The notes beneath the pieces are model-generated. The model did no database searches and was not told where the DNA came from. It worked only from the letters and a program-made list of their open reading frames with translations. Source: Pontibacter cellulosilyticus (lineage in GTDB: Bacteria; Bacteroidota; Bacteroidia; Cytophagales; Hymenobacteraceae). Taken from it: DNA of 64,000 nucleotides. Below, piece by piece: positions 10,406-21,304 of this stretch (positions within the stretch are counted from its first letter, which is position 1; each line of letters opens with the position of its first letter). The stretch is taken from positions 62,001 through 126,000 of the forward strand of contig NZ_JACRVF010000003.1 of the NCBI RefSeq assembly GCF_014306105.1, given 5' to 3'. A program made the translations under genes and the position numbers.

Positions 10406-13400
10406 ATGAGAATACTTTTACCCTTTATCTTTTTTGCTGCATTTTTTATTGGGATAGCGATGCCACAGGCAGTTGCCCAATGTGTAGCACCGTCCGTTTC
10501 TTTTCCAGCTGGTAAATCCAGTGTGCAGTACTGTGGACCAACCACTGTTGAGTTTAGTACCAACAGTATAAATCATAAGCCGACATATACAGCAAACGGC
10601 GGGACTATAAATTCATATTCCTGGAAAGTTAATGGGATAGTAACCGCAACAGTTGCAAACCCTATTATTAACTTTCCGAATGCAGGAACCTATACCGTTA
10701 CTGTTACTGCTACCAGCACCTGCGGCAATGTGTCCGAAGTAGCAACTCAAAGCATAGTAGTTGAGGGCTTACCTGATGCTCCGCTTGTGGAGGATGTGTA
10801 TGCCTGCCAGGGCAGTAAAGCTACTCTTTGGGTGCAGGACGCCAGGGATGAGTTAATTTACAGGTGGTATACCACACCAACAGGCGGCACGCCAGTAGTA
10901 TGGGGAACATCATACACTACCGGCAACCTCAGCGCAAATGTTACACTATATGTAGAGGCCGTTACACAAAGCGGCTGCGTTAGCGCAACCAGAACTGAAG
11001 CTACAGCCTTTGCCTCTTCCATTGTAGGTGGCGCGCAAAGCATTGGAAGCGATCAGGAAATATGCGCTGGCGTAATTCCTGCCATGCTTACCGGTGCTGC
11101 ACCAACAGCAGGCTCTATAACCTACCAATGGTACCATAGCACAACTAACTCATTAACAGACTTCACCCCTATCGCCACTGGTCGCGATAAAGATTACCAG
11201 TCTCCTGCCCTGAACCAAACTACCTGGTTTAAAAGAGTAGCCTACCGGGATGGTTGCGCAGTGGAGTCGAACGTTGTAAAGATTACAGTTAATACCCCGC
11301 CTGCCACACCTGTTGCAAGCAATGTAAGTATATGCTCGGGTAACCAGGCAACCTTAAGGGTGGAAAATCCTGATGCATCTGTGGTTTACAGGTGGTACGC
11401 ATCTGCTACATCTACAACAGTGGTTGGTTCGGGTACAAGCTATGTAACACCAACTCTTACTGCAGACAGATCTTATTGGGTGGAAGCATCTACTACTTCG
11501 GCCACCAATTGCTTTAATACTACACGAACCGAAGTAAAAGTAATTGTAACGCAGGCTGTAACTAACAACAGTATTACTGCCGGACAGGCAATTTGTAGCG
11601 GTGGCACTCCTTCTAAGCTGATAGGCTCTATTCCTAGCGGAGGAGGCAGCTCTAGCGGCGTAGGAGGTTACATTTACCAGTGGCAGCGAAGCGAAGATGG
11701 TACTTTCTTTACTGATATACCAGGCGCTAATGCACCTGATTATGCTCCGCCGGCGCTGCAAACTACTACCTGGTACCGCAGAAAGGTAAGAACATCCAGC
11801 CCATGCCCTGAGATCATCAGTAACGCTGTAAAAATAACAGTTACACCACTTCCTGTTTCCATAAACATTGTGCCTCCGTCTATTTGTACAGGCACGCAGG
11901 CAACACTTGTTATCACTAACCCCGAAGAGGGCTTCACTTACCGCTGGTACGATGTAGCTGCCGGAAGTCCTATACTTGGTACAGGCACCTCTTATACTAC
12001 AGTGGCCTTAACATCTGGCAAAACATACTATGTAGATGCTTTAACTGCCGATGGCTGTATTACAACGCGCAGCCCTGTTGATGTTACAGTGTTACCATTA
12101 CCGCAGAAACCGGTTGTAGACCCTGCACTTGTGTGCCAGGGCAGCAGTGCTACACTGGTTGTTAAAGTAACTGACCCTAACCTATTTTACCGCTGGTTTG
12201 ATGAGAGCAACACCCTTGTTGCAAGCGGCACCAGCTATACTACACCTCCGTTAAGCGCCAATGCTACTTATCATGTAGAGGCCGTAACAAAAGCATCGCC
12301 AGGATGCGCCAGCTCCAGAACATCCGTGGAAGTTACCATCTCTGCACCGATCACTAACAATACTATCTCAGGAGAACAGCAGATTTGTAACGGTGCTACT
12401 CCAGTAAGCTTGACAGGCTCATTGCCAGTGGGCGGTAGCGGAGGTTACACTTACCAATGGGAGCGCAGCGAGGATGGTACTTTCTTCACAGCCCTCACGT
12501 CAGGCACTGGAAAGGATTATGCACCTGGCGCTTTAACAACCACCACTTGGTATCGCAGAAAAGTTAGAGGCTCAGGCCCTTGCCCTGAAGAAGAAAGTAA
12601 TATTATCAGAGTTACAGTTAACCCTTTACCTACAGTACCTGTTGTAAACAGCACTACCATCTGTACCAATACCAGTACGACCCTCAGCGTTGTTTCTCCA
12701 GATGCAAATGTTACCTACAAGTGGTATTTGGTGGCAACAGCAGGGACGCCTTTCAGAATAGGAACAACTTATACTACTGAGACACTTACATCCAGCAGAA
12801 CTTACTATGTAGAGGCTGTTTCGGCGGAAGGCTGTGTGAACCCAACCCGCCGCCAGGTGACAGTAAATGTGACGCCACTGCCAAACACACCGCAGGCCGA
12901 TAACACAGCTATATGCGCAGGAAGCACTGCAACCTTAACAGTGCTTGGCCCTGATGCAACCCTGAATTACAAATGGTACAGTGCACCTGCAAACGGCACA
13001 TTATTAGCTACCGGCACAAGCTATACTACAGGTGCGTTATCAGCCAGCACAACGGTATATGTAGAGGCTGAAACTGCTCAAGGCTGCACGAGCCCAAGCA
13101 GAAGAGCTGTTTACATAGATGTTACGCCCCTACCAGCCATACCTGAGGCAGGCAATGCAACTATTTGCGCCGGCGATATGGCAACCTTGTTCATCAACAA
13201 CCCAGACCCTACAGTTACTTATAAGTGGTACGACGGAAGCAATTTGCTTACTACCGGCATCTCTTATACTACCGATGTACTTACAAGCAGCACCTCATAC
13301 TTTGTAGAAGCTGTTTCGAATACTACTACTGCCTGCGCCAGCCCATCGCGCAGAATGGTTACTGTTACTGTAATACCAACAATATCTAACAATACGGTAA

Positions 13401-16400
13401 GTGGCACCCAGACTATTTGTAGTGGAAGCACACCGGCAAGACTGCCCGGCACATTGCCAAACGGAGGCGGCGGAGATTATACTTACCAGTGGGAGCGCAG
13501 TGAGGATGGCGTTAACTTTACAAACATTGCAGGCGCCGTTAACCAAGACTATGCACCGGGAGCACTTACGATCACCACCTGGTACAGAAGAAAAGTAAAA
13601 GGCAACAGCACCTGCCCTGAGCATGTGAGCTCGCCGGTTAAAGTAACAGTGGCGCCACTTCCGGCTACACCAGCTGCTAACAATGTAACGGTATGTGCTG
13701 GTGAGAATGCTACACTAGCCATACTTTCTCCGGATGCGTCTTTAACTTACAAGTGGTATACTGCTGCAACAGGAGGAAGCGCATTGGCTACAGGCGTTAC
13801 GTTTACAACCAGTGCTGTAGCTGCCAACACCACCTATTATGTTGACGCTACCAGCGGCACAGGCTGCGTGAGTTCCAGAAAAGCCATCCTTGTGTCGGTA
13901 AGGCCATTACCAGACATGCCACTTGCCAGCGACAAAACAATTTGCGCCGGCCAGAAAACTACCCTGTCTGTTACATCTCCGGATCCGACACTGACTTACA
14001 GATGGTATAATACGAACGGAACACTATTAGCCACAGGGACCACGTACAACACAGATTTCCTGAGTGCGAGCACAACATACTATTTGGAGGCGTCTAACAC
14101 GACCAATCCTGTATGTACAAGCCCACGCAAAACAGTAGTTGTAACCGTAAACCCTCAGCCAACAGCACCGATTGTACCGGACGCAACTACCTGCGCAGGC
14201 GCTACAGCAGCGCTGGCTGTTCAGTCTCCGGATGCTACTTTGACTTACAGATGGTATACTGTAGCTACAGGAGGTACACCAGTTGCTACCGGCACCACTT
14301 ATACTACACCTACCCTTACTTCGGGCAGCACTTATTACGTGGAAGCAGTTTCTGGAACAGGTTGCGCCAGCTCAAGAGTAGAGGCTGTTGTTAATGTTAC
14401 TCCACTGCCAGCCACACCTGCTGCAGACAATGTTGCTGTTTGCGAAGGAGCACCGGCAGAATTAAATGTCAGAAATGCTGATCCAGGCTATACTTACAGA
14501 TGGTATACAGCAGCTGCAGGTGGCACACTGCTTGCAACCGGCACCAACTACACCATAAGCTCTGTAAGCGCCACAACAACATACTACCTGGAAGCAGTTA
14601 CGTCAGGCGGTTGTGTTAGCCCGTCAAGAGCAGCCGTAACAGTAAGCGTTACATCTTTACCGGCTACTCCGGATGCAGAAAATGTAACTATCTGTGCCGG
14701 CGATAGAACCACGCTTTGGGTTATCAACCCTAACCCGGGTATGACTTACCGCTGGTACGACGGTACTTCGCTGTTGGCTACCGGAGTATCTTACACTACT
14801 AATACCCTTACAAGCAGCGCTACTTATTACCTGGAAGCCGTTACAAACACAGCCACAGCCTGTGTAAGCCCATCGCGCAAAGCGGTAACCGTAACGGTAA
14901 CTCCTGGTATCAGTAACAACAGCATTACAGCTGACCAGAGCATTTGTAGCGGCATTACGCCTGCCCAAATTTCCGGCGCATTGCCAGCTGGCGGTGGAGG
15001 CAGTTATACTTACCAGTGGGAGCGCAGCGAAGATGGCGTGACCTTTACAAGTATAGCCGGCGCTACAAATCAGGATTACACTCCGGGAGCTTTAACAATT
15101 TCTACCTGGTACAGAAGAAAAGTTAAAGGAAACAGTACTTGCCCTGAACACACCAGTAACGCTGTAAAAGTTACTGTTTCTTCGCTTCCTGCAACACCAA
15201 ATGCCAATGCGGCTACGGTTTGCTACGGAGAGAGCGCCACACTTAATGTGTCATCGCCTGATGCATCTTTAACTTACAAATGGTATGCAGCAGCTACAGG
15301 CGGAAGCCCACTGGCAAGCGGCACCTCTTTTGCGACGGGCACTGTTACAGCAAATACCACCTTTTATGTAGAAGCAACCAACACTGCTGGTTGCGTGAGC
15401 AGCAGAAGACCAATAGCTGTTACCGTACGTCCGCTGCCAGAAATGCCACAGGCCAGTGACAAAGCGATCTGTGCCGGTGAGAGAACCACACTTACCGTAG
15501 CGTCTCCGGATCCAGGTCTGACATACAGATGGTTTGCTTCGAATGGCACACTACTGGCAACCGGAACTACCTACACAACTGATTTCCTGAACGCGAGCAC
15601 TACTTACTTCCTAGAGGCATCCAACACCACCAACCCGGTTTGCACCAGCCCTAGAAAGACAGTAGTAGTTACAGTGAATCCGCAGCCAACGGCACCAACA
15701 GCACCAGGTGTTACAGCCTGTGCCGGATCAACAGCCGAACTGGCAGTTCAGACACCAGATGCAGCGCTTGTTTACAAATGGTATACTGCTGCAACAGGCG
15801 GAACACCGATCAGAACTGGCACTACATACACTACACCTGCTTTAACATCTGCCAGCACCTATTATGTGGAAGCTGTTTCTGCTACAGGTTGTGTGAGCAC
15901 GCGTACGGCGGTTGCAGTGACGGTGACACCGTTGCCTGCCACGCCGGCTGCTGATAACCTGGCTATTTGTGCAGGTGCTCCGGCCGAACTTACCGTAACA
16001 GACGCAGACCCTGCCCTCACTTACAGATGGTATACTGAGGCTGCCGGCGGAACATTGCTTGCCACAGGCAACACCTACACCATCGGATCTCTTGACCAGA
16101 CCACGACATATTACTTAGAAGCAGTTACAGCCAATGGTTGTGCCAGTGCGTCAAGAGCAACGGTTACGGTAGACGTTACGCCACTTCCGGCAACTCCGGA
16201 GGCTGACAATGCAACAATTTGTGCAGGCGATGCCGCAACACTTTGGGTAAAGAATCCAAGCCCTAGCCTGACCTACCGCTGGTACGCCGGCAGCACACTG
16301 GTTGGCACAGGATTATCTTATACTACAAATACACTTATCAACAGCGCTACATATTACCTGGAAGCAGTAAGCAATACAGCTACTGTCTGCACCAGCCCGT

Positions 16401-19400
16401 CGCGCCGAACGGTAACTGTAACAGTAACTCCTGGCATCAGCAATAACAGCATTACAGCTAACCAGACTATCTGCAGTGGCACTACACCTACTGCACTTGC
16501 AGGCTCTGTGCCAACTGGTGGCGGAGGCGGTTATACTTTCCAGTGGGAGCGCAGCGAGGACGGTACCAACTTTACTGCCATTGCCAGCGCTACAGCACAA
16601 AACTACACTCCTGGCAGCTTAACAACCACTACTTGGTTCCGCAGAAAAGTAAAAGCAGCCAGTTCATGTCCGGAGCAAATCAGTAATGTTGTACAGGTAA
16701 TAGTATCTCCACTACCGGCTATGCCAGCAGCGAACAATGCTACTGTTTGCCAGGGAGCCACTGCAACATTGAGCGTTGCCTCTCCTAACGCAGCCTTCAT
16801 TTACCGCTGGTATACTTCGGCATCTGGTGGAAGCAGCCTGGCAACTGGCGACAGTTATACTACCGTTGCACTGGAGAACACGGCTACCTATTATGTAGAG
16901 GCCGTAAGCGGCACTGGCTGCACCAGCCCGAGAAAAGCCATCACGGTAACGGTAACAGCTACTCCTGAAACGCCAGAAGCTACAGACAAAACAATATGCG
17001 CCGGCCAGACAGCTACGCTTGCTGTTACTGCTCCGATGCTAAGCTATACTTACAGATGGTACAACAGCGGCGGAACACTGGTTGCCACAGGCACCTCGTT
17101 CACTACTCCTGCCCTTTCTGCTAACGCTACTTATTATGTAGAAGCAGTTACAGGAGGCGCTTCGGCTTGTGTGAGCAGCCGCAAAGCAGTTGCAGTAAAT
17201 GTAACAGCGCTGCCTGCCGTGCCTACTGCCGATGATGTAACAATATGTGCAGCTACAACAGCAACGCTTTCTGTTAAAACGGTGGAGCCGGGTATTACCT
17301 ACAACTGGTACACAGTAGCAACAGGCGGAGCACCGGTAGCTAACGGCACTTCATTTACAACTGGCACCCTTACTTCTAACAGAACATATTACCTGGAGGC
17401 AGTATCGGCAAACGGCTGTGCCAGCCCGGCACGCAGAGCGGTAGCAATTACTGTTACACCGCAGCCTGCACAGCCATCTGTGCCAGACTACACAGTATGC
17501 TATGGAGAGCGCGTAACAATGGCCGTTGCATCACCAGACGGCACAGTAGTGTATCGCTGGTACGACAGAACAGGAGCACCATTGGCAACAGGCATCTCTT
17601 ATACAACAGATGCACAGACGGCAAGCACTACTTTCTATGTAGAGGCAGTTACTCAAACTTCACCTGCCTGCGTTAGCCCGCGGGAGGCGGTAAATGTAAA
17701 CGTGACAACCCTGCCAGCTACTCCGGTTGTAGATAACACAACGATTTGCACCGGCGGCAGCACCACCTTGTTTGTTAAAAACGCCTCGCCTTCGGCAGTG
17801 TATAAGTGGTACGATGACAACGAAACCTTACTTGCTACAGGCACTACCCTAACGACAGCAACCCTAACCAACGATGCTATTTATTATGTAGTGGCATCTA
17901 CTGCTTCGGGATGTGTAAACCCTGCGCGTGCAGTCGTAACAGTATCGGTTACGCAGCAGATCACGAACAACAGCATCTCTGCAGACCAGACCATTTGCAG
18001 CAGCGGAACACCAAGCAGATTAGGAGGAAGCCAGCCGGGTAACACGAATGGCAACATCCAGTTTCAGTGGGAGAGCAGCGAAGACGGCACTAACTTTACA
18101 AGTATAACCAACGCCACCGGCAGAGATTACCAACCGACTGCCCTTAACGTGACAACCTGGTTCAGAAGAAAAGTAACAGTAGAAGGAAGCACCTGTGCTG
18201 CGCATTACAGCAACGTGGTAAAGGTAACGACCATTGCCCTGCCACTTACGCCAGCAGCCAGCAACGTAACGATCTGCGCCGGTGCGCAGGCTAACCTGCG
18301 CGTAAGCTCTGTGGAGTCTACTTATACTTACCGATGGTTTGAAACAGCAACAGGTGGTAACAGCATCGCTACCGGAGAGTCTTTTGCAGTTGATGGCCTG
18401 ACAGCAGACAAAACATACTATGTAGAGGCGATGAACGCGAATGGTTGTATCAGCCCTCGCAAAGCAGTAACAATTTATGTAACACCACTTCCTGCCACGC
18501 CTCAGGCCGCAGACAAGATGGTATGTGCCGGTGGAAACACAACACTTAGCGTTACAAACCCGGATACAAAACTGAATTACCGCTGGTTCGATGCAAGTGG
18601 CGCTTTGGTAGCCAACAGCTCGTCGTTCACAACGCAGAATCTTACAGCCAATACGGTATACTTTGTAGAGGCTTATACAAACACTGCTCAGGCCTGCGCC
18701 AGCCAGCGTAAGATGGTAAATGTGTCTGTAACGGCACTACCAACAATGCCTGAGGCTGATGACGCGTTTGTTTGTGCCGGAGGTGCAGCTACTCTAAGCG
18801 TGAAGCAACCAGACGCAGCCCTGACCTACAGATGGTACAGCGCTGCGACAGGAGGCACACCGCTTTCAGCACAGCCTACACTGGAAACAGGAGCACTTAC
18901 ATCTGACAGAACATACTTTGTAGAGGCTGTAAATGCAGCAGGTTGTGTAAGCCCGAGAGAAGCCGTAAATGTTTCTGTAACGCAGTTGCCAGCAGAGCCG
19001 CTTGCCTCCAACAAGGCAATTTGTGCCGGACAATTAGTAGAGCTAAGCGTGAACCAGCCGGATGTTAATCTTACATACAGATGGTTCGACAGTGCAGGCA
19101 AGCTATTGGCAACAGGAAACAAGTATGCTGTAAGCGGATTAACTGCCAGCGCTACATACTATGTAGAGGCCATGACAGCAACAGGTTGCGCCAGCCCTAC
19201 CCGTAAAGCAGTGGTAGTAAGCGTATCGCAGCTACCAGGCACGCCAGCGGTAGAGAATGCAGCCATCTGTGCCGGCGAACGAGTAACCCTGTTCGTGAAG
19301 AACCCAGATCCTACATTGGAATACCGCTGGTATAACGATGCAGCCGGTACTAACCTGATTGGCTCTGGCATCTCTTATACTTCTACAGATGCGTTGTACT

Positions 19401-21295
19401 CCGGCAAATCATACTTCGTAGAGGCGGTGAACACAGCAGGATGCGCCAGCGCTACCAGAAAGCAGGTGGATGTACGCGTAACCGGCAAGCCAGGCACACC
19501 GGTAGTAAATGATGCTACGGTTTGTGCAGGCGCCAGCGCTACACTAAGCATTACAGCACCGGATGGCGCTATGGTGTACAAGTGGTACGATGTAAATGGC
19601 ACGTTCCTGCACACCGGTACTACTTATACTACAGTTCCGCTATCATCTAAAGCAACGTTCCATGTGGTGGCAAACACTACTACCACACCGGCCTGCGCCA
19701 GCGATGTAGAAGTAGTAACTGTAAACATCACGACTCCACTTACAAACAACACCATCAGCGCCAGCCAGACAATCTGCAGCGCAACAACACCTGCTCGCCT
19801 GAGCGGCTCGATGCCTAACGGTGGCACCACTGCAACTATCACTTACCAGTGGGAAAACAGCACAGACGGTGTGAACTTTGTAAGTATAGTAGGAGCCTAC
19901 GCTCAGGATTATGCACCGGGAGTATTAACTACAGATACCTGGTTCAGAAGAGTAGCACGTGCCGCAGGGCCTTGCAGCGAAACAGTGAGCAATGCCGTGA
20001 AAGTGACAGTGATCCCTCTACCGGCCACACCAGTTGCAGACAACCAGCGCGTATGTGTAGGAACCTCTGCTACCCTGAAGGTGCTTAACCCGTCTTCTAC
20101 AGCCGAGAACATCACGTACCGTTGGTACAATGTTGCCTCTGGCGGAAGTGCATTGGCTTCGGGAATCTCCTTTGTAACACCTGCCCTTTCTGCCAATACT
20201 ACTTATTATGTGGAGGCTACAAACGGCAACGGATGCATCAGCAGCACACGTCGTGCGGTTCAGGTACTGGTAGACCAGCCAATCACGAACAACACGATCA
20301 GCAGCAGCCAGACAGTATGTACCGGCAGCAAAGCCGCAGCCTTGTTTGGCTCACAGCCTGACGGTGGCTCCGGAGCTTATACTTACCAGTGGCAGCGCAG
20401 TGCAGATGGTGCAAACTTTACAGACATCTCCGGCGCAACAGGCCAGGGCTACGCACCAACTGAGGACTTTACGAAAACAACCTGGTTCAGAAGAAAAGTA
20501 AAAGCAGGAGGACCTTGTACCGAAAGTATAAGCACACCAATCAAGATTGAGGTTGTGTTCTCTCCTACTGCTCCTACTGTAACTTCTGCTGCCATTTGCC
20601 CAGGCGTGAGCACCACGCTTACAGCTACTGCAATGGCCGGCTTAACAGTAGAGTGGTATGATGCAGCTCAGGGTGGTACACTGGTATTTGTTGGCAACGC
20701 TTATACTACGCCAGTACTTAACTCAACCACATCCTTCTGGGTGCAGGCAGTTAGCAGCAGCGGTTGTGTGAGCAAGCGCCAGGTGGCAAAAGTAGATGTT
20801 GTAGGTCCGCAGGTAACAGTGTCTGATGACCTGACCATTATCGAAGGCAAAACAGTGCAGTTAAGTGCAACAGGCGGTGCTGCCTACAAGTGGTCACCGG
20901 CTGAAGGTTTGTCTGATCCGAACATCTCTACTCCGGTAGCCAAGCCTGCCAAAACTACTACTTATGTGGTGGAGGTAACTACCCGCGAAGGCTGCGTGGT
21001 TACAAAGCAGGTAACGGTAACGGTGCTTCCAAAAATCATCATCACCAACGTGATTACGCCAAACGCCGACGGGTACAACGATAAGTTTGACATCAAAGGC
21101 ATCGAGAACTACCCTAACGCCACGGTTGAGATCTACACCCGCTGGGGTGAGCAGGTGTTCCAGTCCAAAGGATATCCGGAGGCATGGAATGGCACCAAGA
21201 ACGGTAATGCGCTGCCAGTGGGAGCTTATTACTACATCATCAAGTTAGACGCCACGTCTGCACCAATTTCAGGAAGTGTAACAATTGTAAAATAA
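10406..21295 (+). CDS. Giant multi-Ig T9SS adhesin with CHU_C C-terminal domain
   Basis: 3629 residues. A GTG six bases upstream is in frame, but the ATG at 10406 starts a clean signal peptide (MRILLPFIFFAAFF...AVAQ). Residues about 20-120 form a PKD-like domain. Then come about 30 Ig_7-type modules (~80 residues; TICAG...YRWY...TYYVEAV...SRR) mixed with 9 modules of a second type (~90 residues; NNTISxxQTIC...SEDGxNFT...TTWFRRKV). A PKD-like domain at about 3469-3540 precedes the gliding-motility-associated C-terminal (CHU_C) domain from about 3541, with TPNADGYND and TRWGEQVF. CHU_C domains act as type B T9SS export signals (SprB family). Modules about 912-2946 are organised as four copies of a higher-order unit. 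The PorP/SprF gene follows after 9 bases. An adhesion or gliding function is inferred from the family. Confidence 0.93.
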   Translation: MRILLPFIFFAAFFIGIAMPQAVAQCVAPSVSFPAGKSSVQYCGPTTVEFSTNSINHKPTYTANGGTINSYSWKVNGIVTATVANPIINFPNAGTYTVTVTATSTCGNVSEVATQSIVVEGLPDAPLVEDVYACQGSKATLWVQDARDELIYRWYTTPTGGTPVVWGTSYTTGNLSANVTLYVEAVTQSGCVSATRTEATAFASSIVGGAQSIGSDQEICAGVIPAMLTGAAPTAGSITYQWYHSTTNSLTDFTPIATGRDKDYQSPALNQTTWFKRVAYRDGCAVESNVVKITVNTPPATPVASNVSICSGNQATLRVENPDASVVYRWYASATSTTVVGSGTSYVTPTLTADRSYWVEASTTSATNCFNTTRTEVKVIVTQAVTNNSITAGQAICSGGTPSKLIGSIPSGGGSSSGVGGYIYQWQRSEDGTFFTDIPGANAPDYAPPALQTTTWYRRKVRTSSPCPEIISNAVKITVTPLPVSINIVPPSICTGTQATLVITNPEEGFTYRWYDVAAGSPILGTGTSYTTVALTSGKTYYVDALTADGCITTRSPVDVTVLPLPQKPVVDPALVCQGSSATLVVKVTDPNLFYRWFDESNTLVASGTSYTTPPLSANATYHVEAVTKASPGCASSRTSVEVTISAPITNNTISGEQQICNGATPVSLTGSLPVGGSGGYTYQWERSEDGTFFTALTSGTGKDYAPGALTTTTWYRRKVRGSGPCPEEESNIIRVTVNPLPTVPVVNSTTICTNTSTTLSVVSPDANVTYKWYLVATAGTPFRIGTTYTTETLTSSRTYYVEAVSAEGCVNPTRRQVTVNVTPLPNTPQADNTAICAGSTATLTVLGPDATLNYKWYSAPANGTLLATGTSYTTGALSASTTVYVEAETAQGCTSPSRRAVYIDVTPLPAIPEAGNATICAGDMATLFINNPDPTVTYKWYDGSNLLTTGISYTTDVLTSSTSYFVEAVSNTTTACASPSRRMVTVTVIPTISNNTVSGTQTICSGSTPARLPGTLPNGGGGDYTYQWERSEDGVNFTNIAGAVNQDYAPGALTITTWYRRKVKGNSTCPEHVSSPVKVTVAPLPATPAANNVTVCAGENATLAILSPDASLTYKWYTAATGGSALATGVTFTTSAVAANTTYYVDATSGTGCVSSRKAILVSVRPLPDMPLASDKTICAGQKTTLSVTSPDPTLTYRWYNTNGTLLATGTTYNTDFLSASTTYYLEASNTTNPVCTSPRKTVVVTVNPQPTAPIVPDATTCAGATAALAVQSPDATLTYRWYTVATGGTPVATGTTYTTPTLTSGSTYYVEAVSGTGCASSRVEAVVNVTPLPATPAADNVAVCEGAPAELNVRNADPGYTYRWYTAAAGGTLLATGTNYTISSVSATTTYYLEAVTSGGCVSPSRAAVTVSVTSLPATPDAENVTICAGDRTTLWVINPNPGMTYRWYDGTSLLATGVSYTTNTLTSSATYYLEAVTNTATACVSPSRKAVTVTVTPGISNNSITADQSICSGITPAQISGALPAGGGGSYTYQWERSEDGVTFTSIAGATNQDYTPGALTISTWYRRKVKGNSTCPEHTSNAVKVTVSSLPATPNANAATVCYGESATLNVSSPDASLTYKWYAAATGGSPLASGTSFATGTVTANTTFYVEATNTAGCVSSRRPIAVTVRPLPEMPQASDKAICAGERTTLTVASPDPGLTYRWFASNGTLLATGTTYTTDFLNASTTYFLEASNTTNPVCTSPRKTVVVTVNPQPTAPTAPGVTACAGSTAELAVQTPDAALVYKWYTAATGGTPIRTGTTYTTPALTSASTYYVEAVSATGCVSTRTAVAVTVTPLPATPAADNLAICAGAPAELTVTDADPALTYRWYTEAAGGTLLATGNTYTIGSLDQTTTYYLEAVTANGCASASRATVTVDVTPLPATPEADNATICAGDAATLWVKNPSPSLTYRWYAGSTLVGTGLSYTTNTLINSATYYLEAVSNTATVCTSPSRRTVTVTVTPGISNNSITANQTICSGTTPTALAGSVPTGGGGGYTFQWERSEDGTNFTAIASATAQNYTPGSLTTTTWFRRKVKAASSCPEQISNVVQVIVSPLPAMPAANNATVCQGATATLSVASPNAAFIYRWYTSASGGSSLATGDSYTTVALENTATYYVEAVSGTGCTSPRKAITVTVTATPETPEATDKTICAGQTATLAVTAPMLSYTYRWYNSGGTLVATGTSFTTPALSANATYYVEAVTGGASACVSSRKAVAVNVTALPAVPTADDVTICAATTATLSVKTVEPGITYNWYTVATGGAPVANGTSFTTGTLTSNRTYYLEAVSANGCASPARRAVAITVTPQPAQPSVPDYTVCYGERVTMAVASPDGTVVYRWYDRTGAPLATGISYTTDAQTASTTFYVEAVTQTSPACVSPREAVNVNVTTLPATPVVDNTTICTGGSTTLFVKNASPSAVYKWYDDNETLLATGTTLTTATLTNDAIYYVVASTASGCVNPARAVVTVSVTQQITNNSISADQTICSSGTPSRLGGSQPGNTNGNIQFQWESSEDGTNFTSITNATGRDYQPTALNVTTWFRRKVTVEGSTCAAHYSNVVKVTTIALPLTPAASNVTICAGAQANLRVSSVESTYTYRWFETATGGNSIATGESFAVDGLTADKTYYVEAMNANGCISPRKAVTIYVTPLPATPQAADKMVCAGGNTTLSVTNPDTKLNYRWFDASGALVANSSSFTTQNLTANTVYFVEAYTNTAQACASQRKMVNVSVTALPTMPEADDAFVCAGGAATLSVKQPDAALTYRWYSAATGGTPLSAQPTLETGALTSDRTYFVEAVNAAGCVSPREAVNVSVTQLPAEPLASNKAICAGQLVELSVNQPDVNLTYRWFDSAGKLLATGNKYAVSGLTASATYYVEAMTATGCASPTRKAVVVSVSQLPGTPAVENAAICAGERVTLFVKNPDPTLEYRWYNDAAGTNLIGSGISYTSTDALYSGKSYFVEAVNTAGCASATRKQVDVRVTGKPGTPVVNDATVCAGASATLSITAPDGAMVYKWYDVNGTFLHTGTTYTTVPLSSKATFHVVANTTTTPACASDVEVVTVNITTPLTNNTISASQTICSATTPARLSGSMPNGGTTATITYQWENSTDGVNFVSIVGAYAQDYAPGVLTTDTWFRRVARAAGPCSETVSNAVKVTVIPLPATPVADNQRVCVGTSATLKVLNPSSTAENITYRWYNVASGGSALASGISFVTPALSANTTYYVEATNGNGCISSTRRAVQVLVDQPITNNTISSSQTVCTGSKAAALFGSQPDGGSGAYTYQWQRSADGANFTDISGATGQGYAPTEDFTKTTWFRRKVKAGGPCTESISTPIKIEVVFSPTAPTVTSAAICPGVSTTLTATAMAGLTVEWYDAAQGGTLVFVGNAYTTPVLNSTTSFWVQAVSSSGCVSKRQVAKVDVVGPQVTVSDDLTIIEGKTVQLSATGGAAYKWSPAEGLSDPNISTPVAKPAKTTTYVVEVTTREGCVVTKQVTVTVLPKIIITNVITPNADGYNDKFDIKGIENYPNATVEIYTRWGEQVFQSKGYPEAWNGTKNGNALPVGAYYYIIKLDATSAPISGSVTIVK
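13142..19243 (+). repeat. Four tandem 1.5-kb super-repeats inside the giant adhesin gene
   Basis: Equivalent proline codons at the start of each unit lie at 13142, 14669, 16196 and 17723, three intervals of exactly 1527 bp (509 residues). The next comparable boundary is at 19244 (1521 bp). Each unit has the module order A-B-A-A-A-A, where A is the Ig_7 type and B the NNxI type. An independent anchor in the fourth module gives the same spacing (13913, 15440, 16967). Copies are diverged, so this is an old amplification. The modules before 13142 and after 19244 do not follow the same order. Confidence 0.9.
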
Positions 21296-21304
21296 TCGCC
21301 AGAG

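Noticed and set aside
10406..21295. Short repeated words at regular distance could suggest a CRISPR or tandem-repeat array
   Set aside because: The repeats are 80-90-residue protein modules in one open frame with diverged DNA; there are no spacers and no cas genes.
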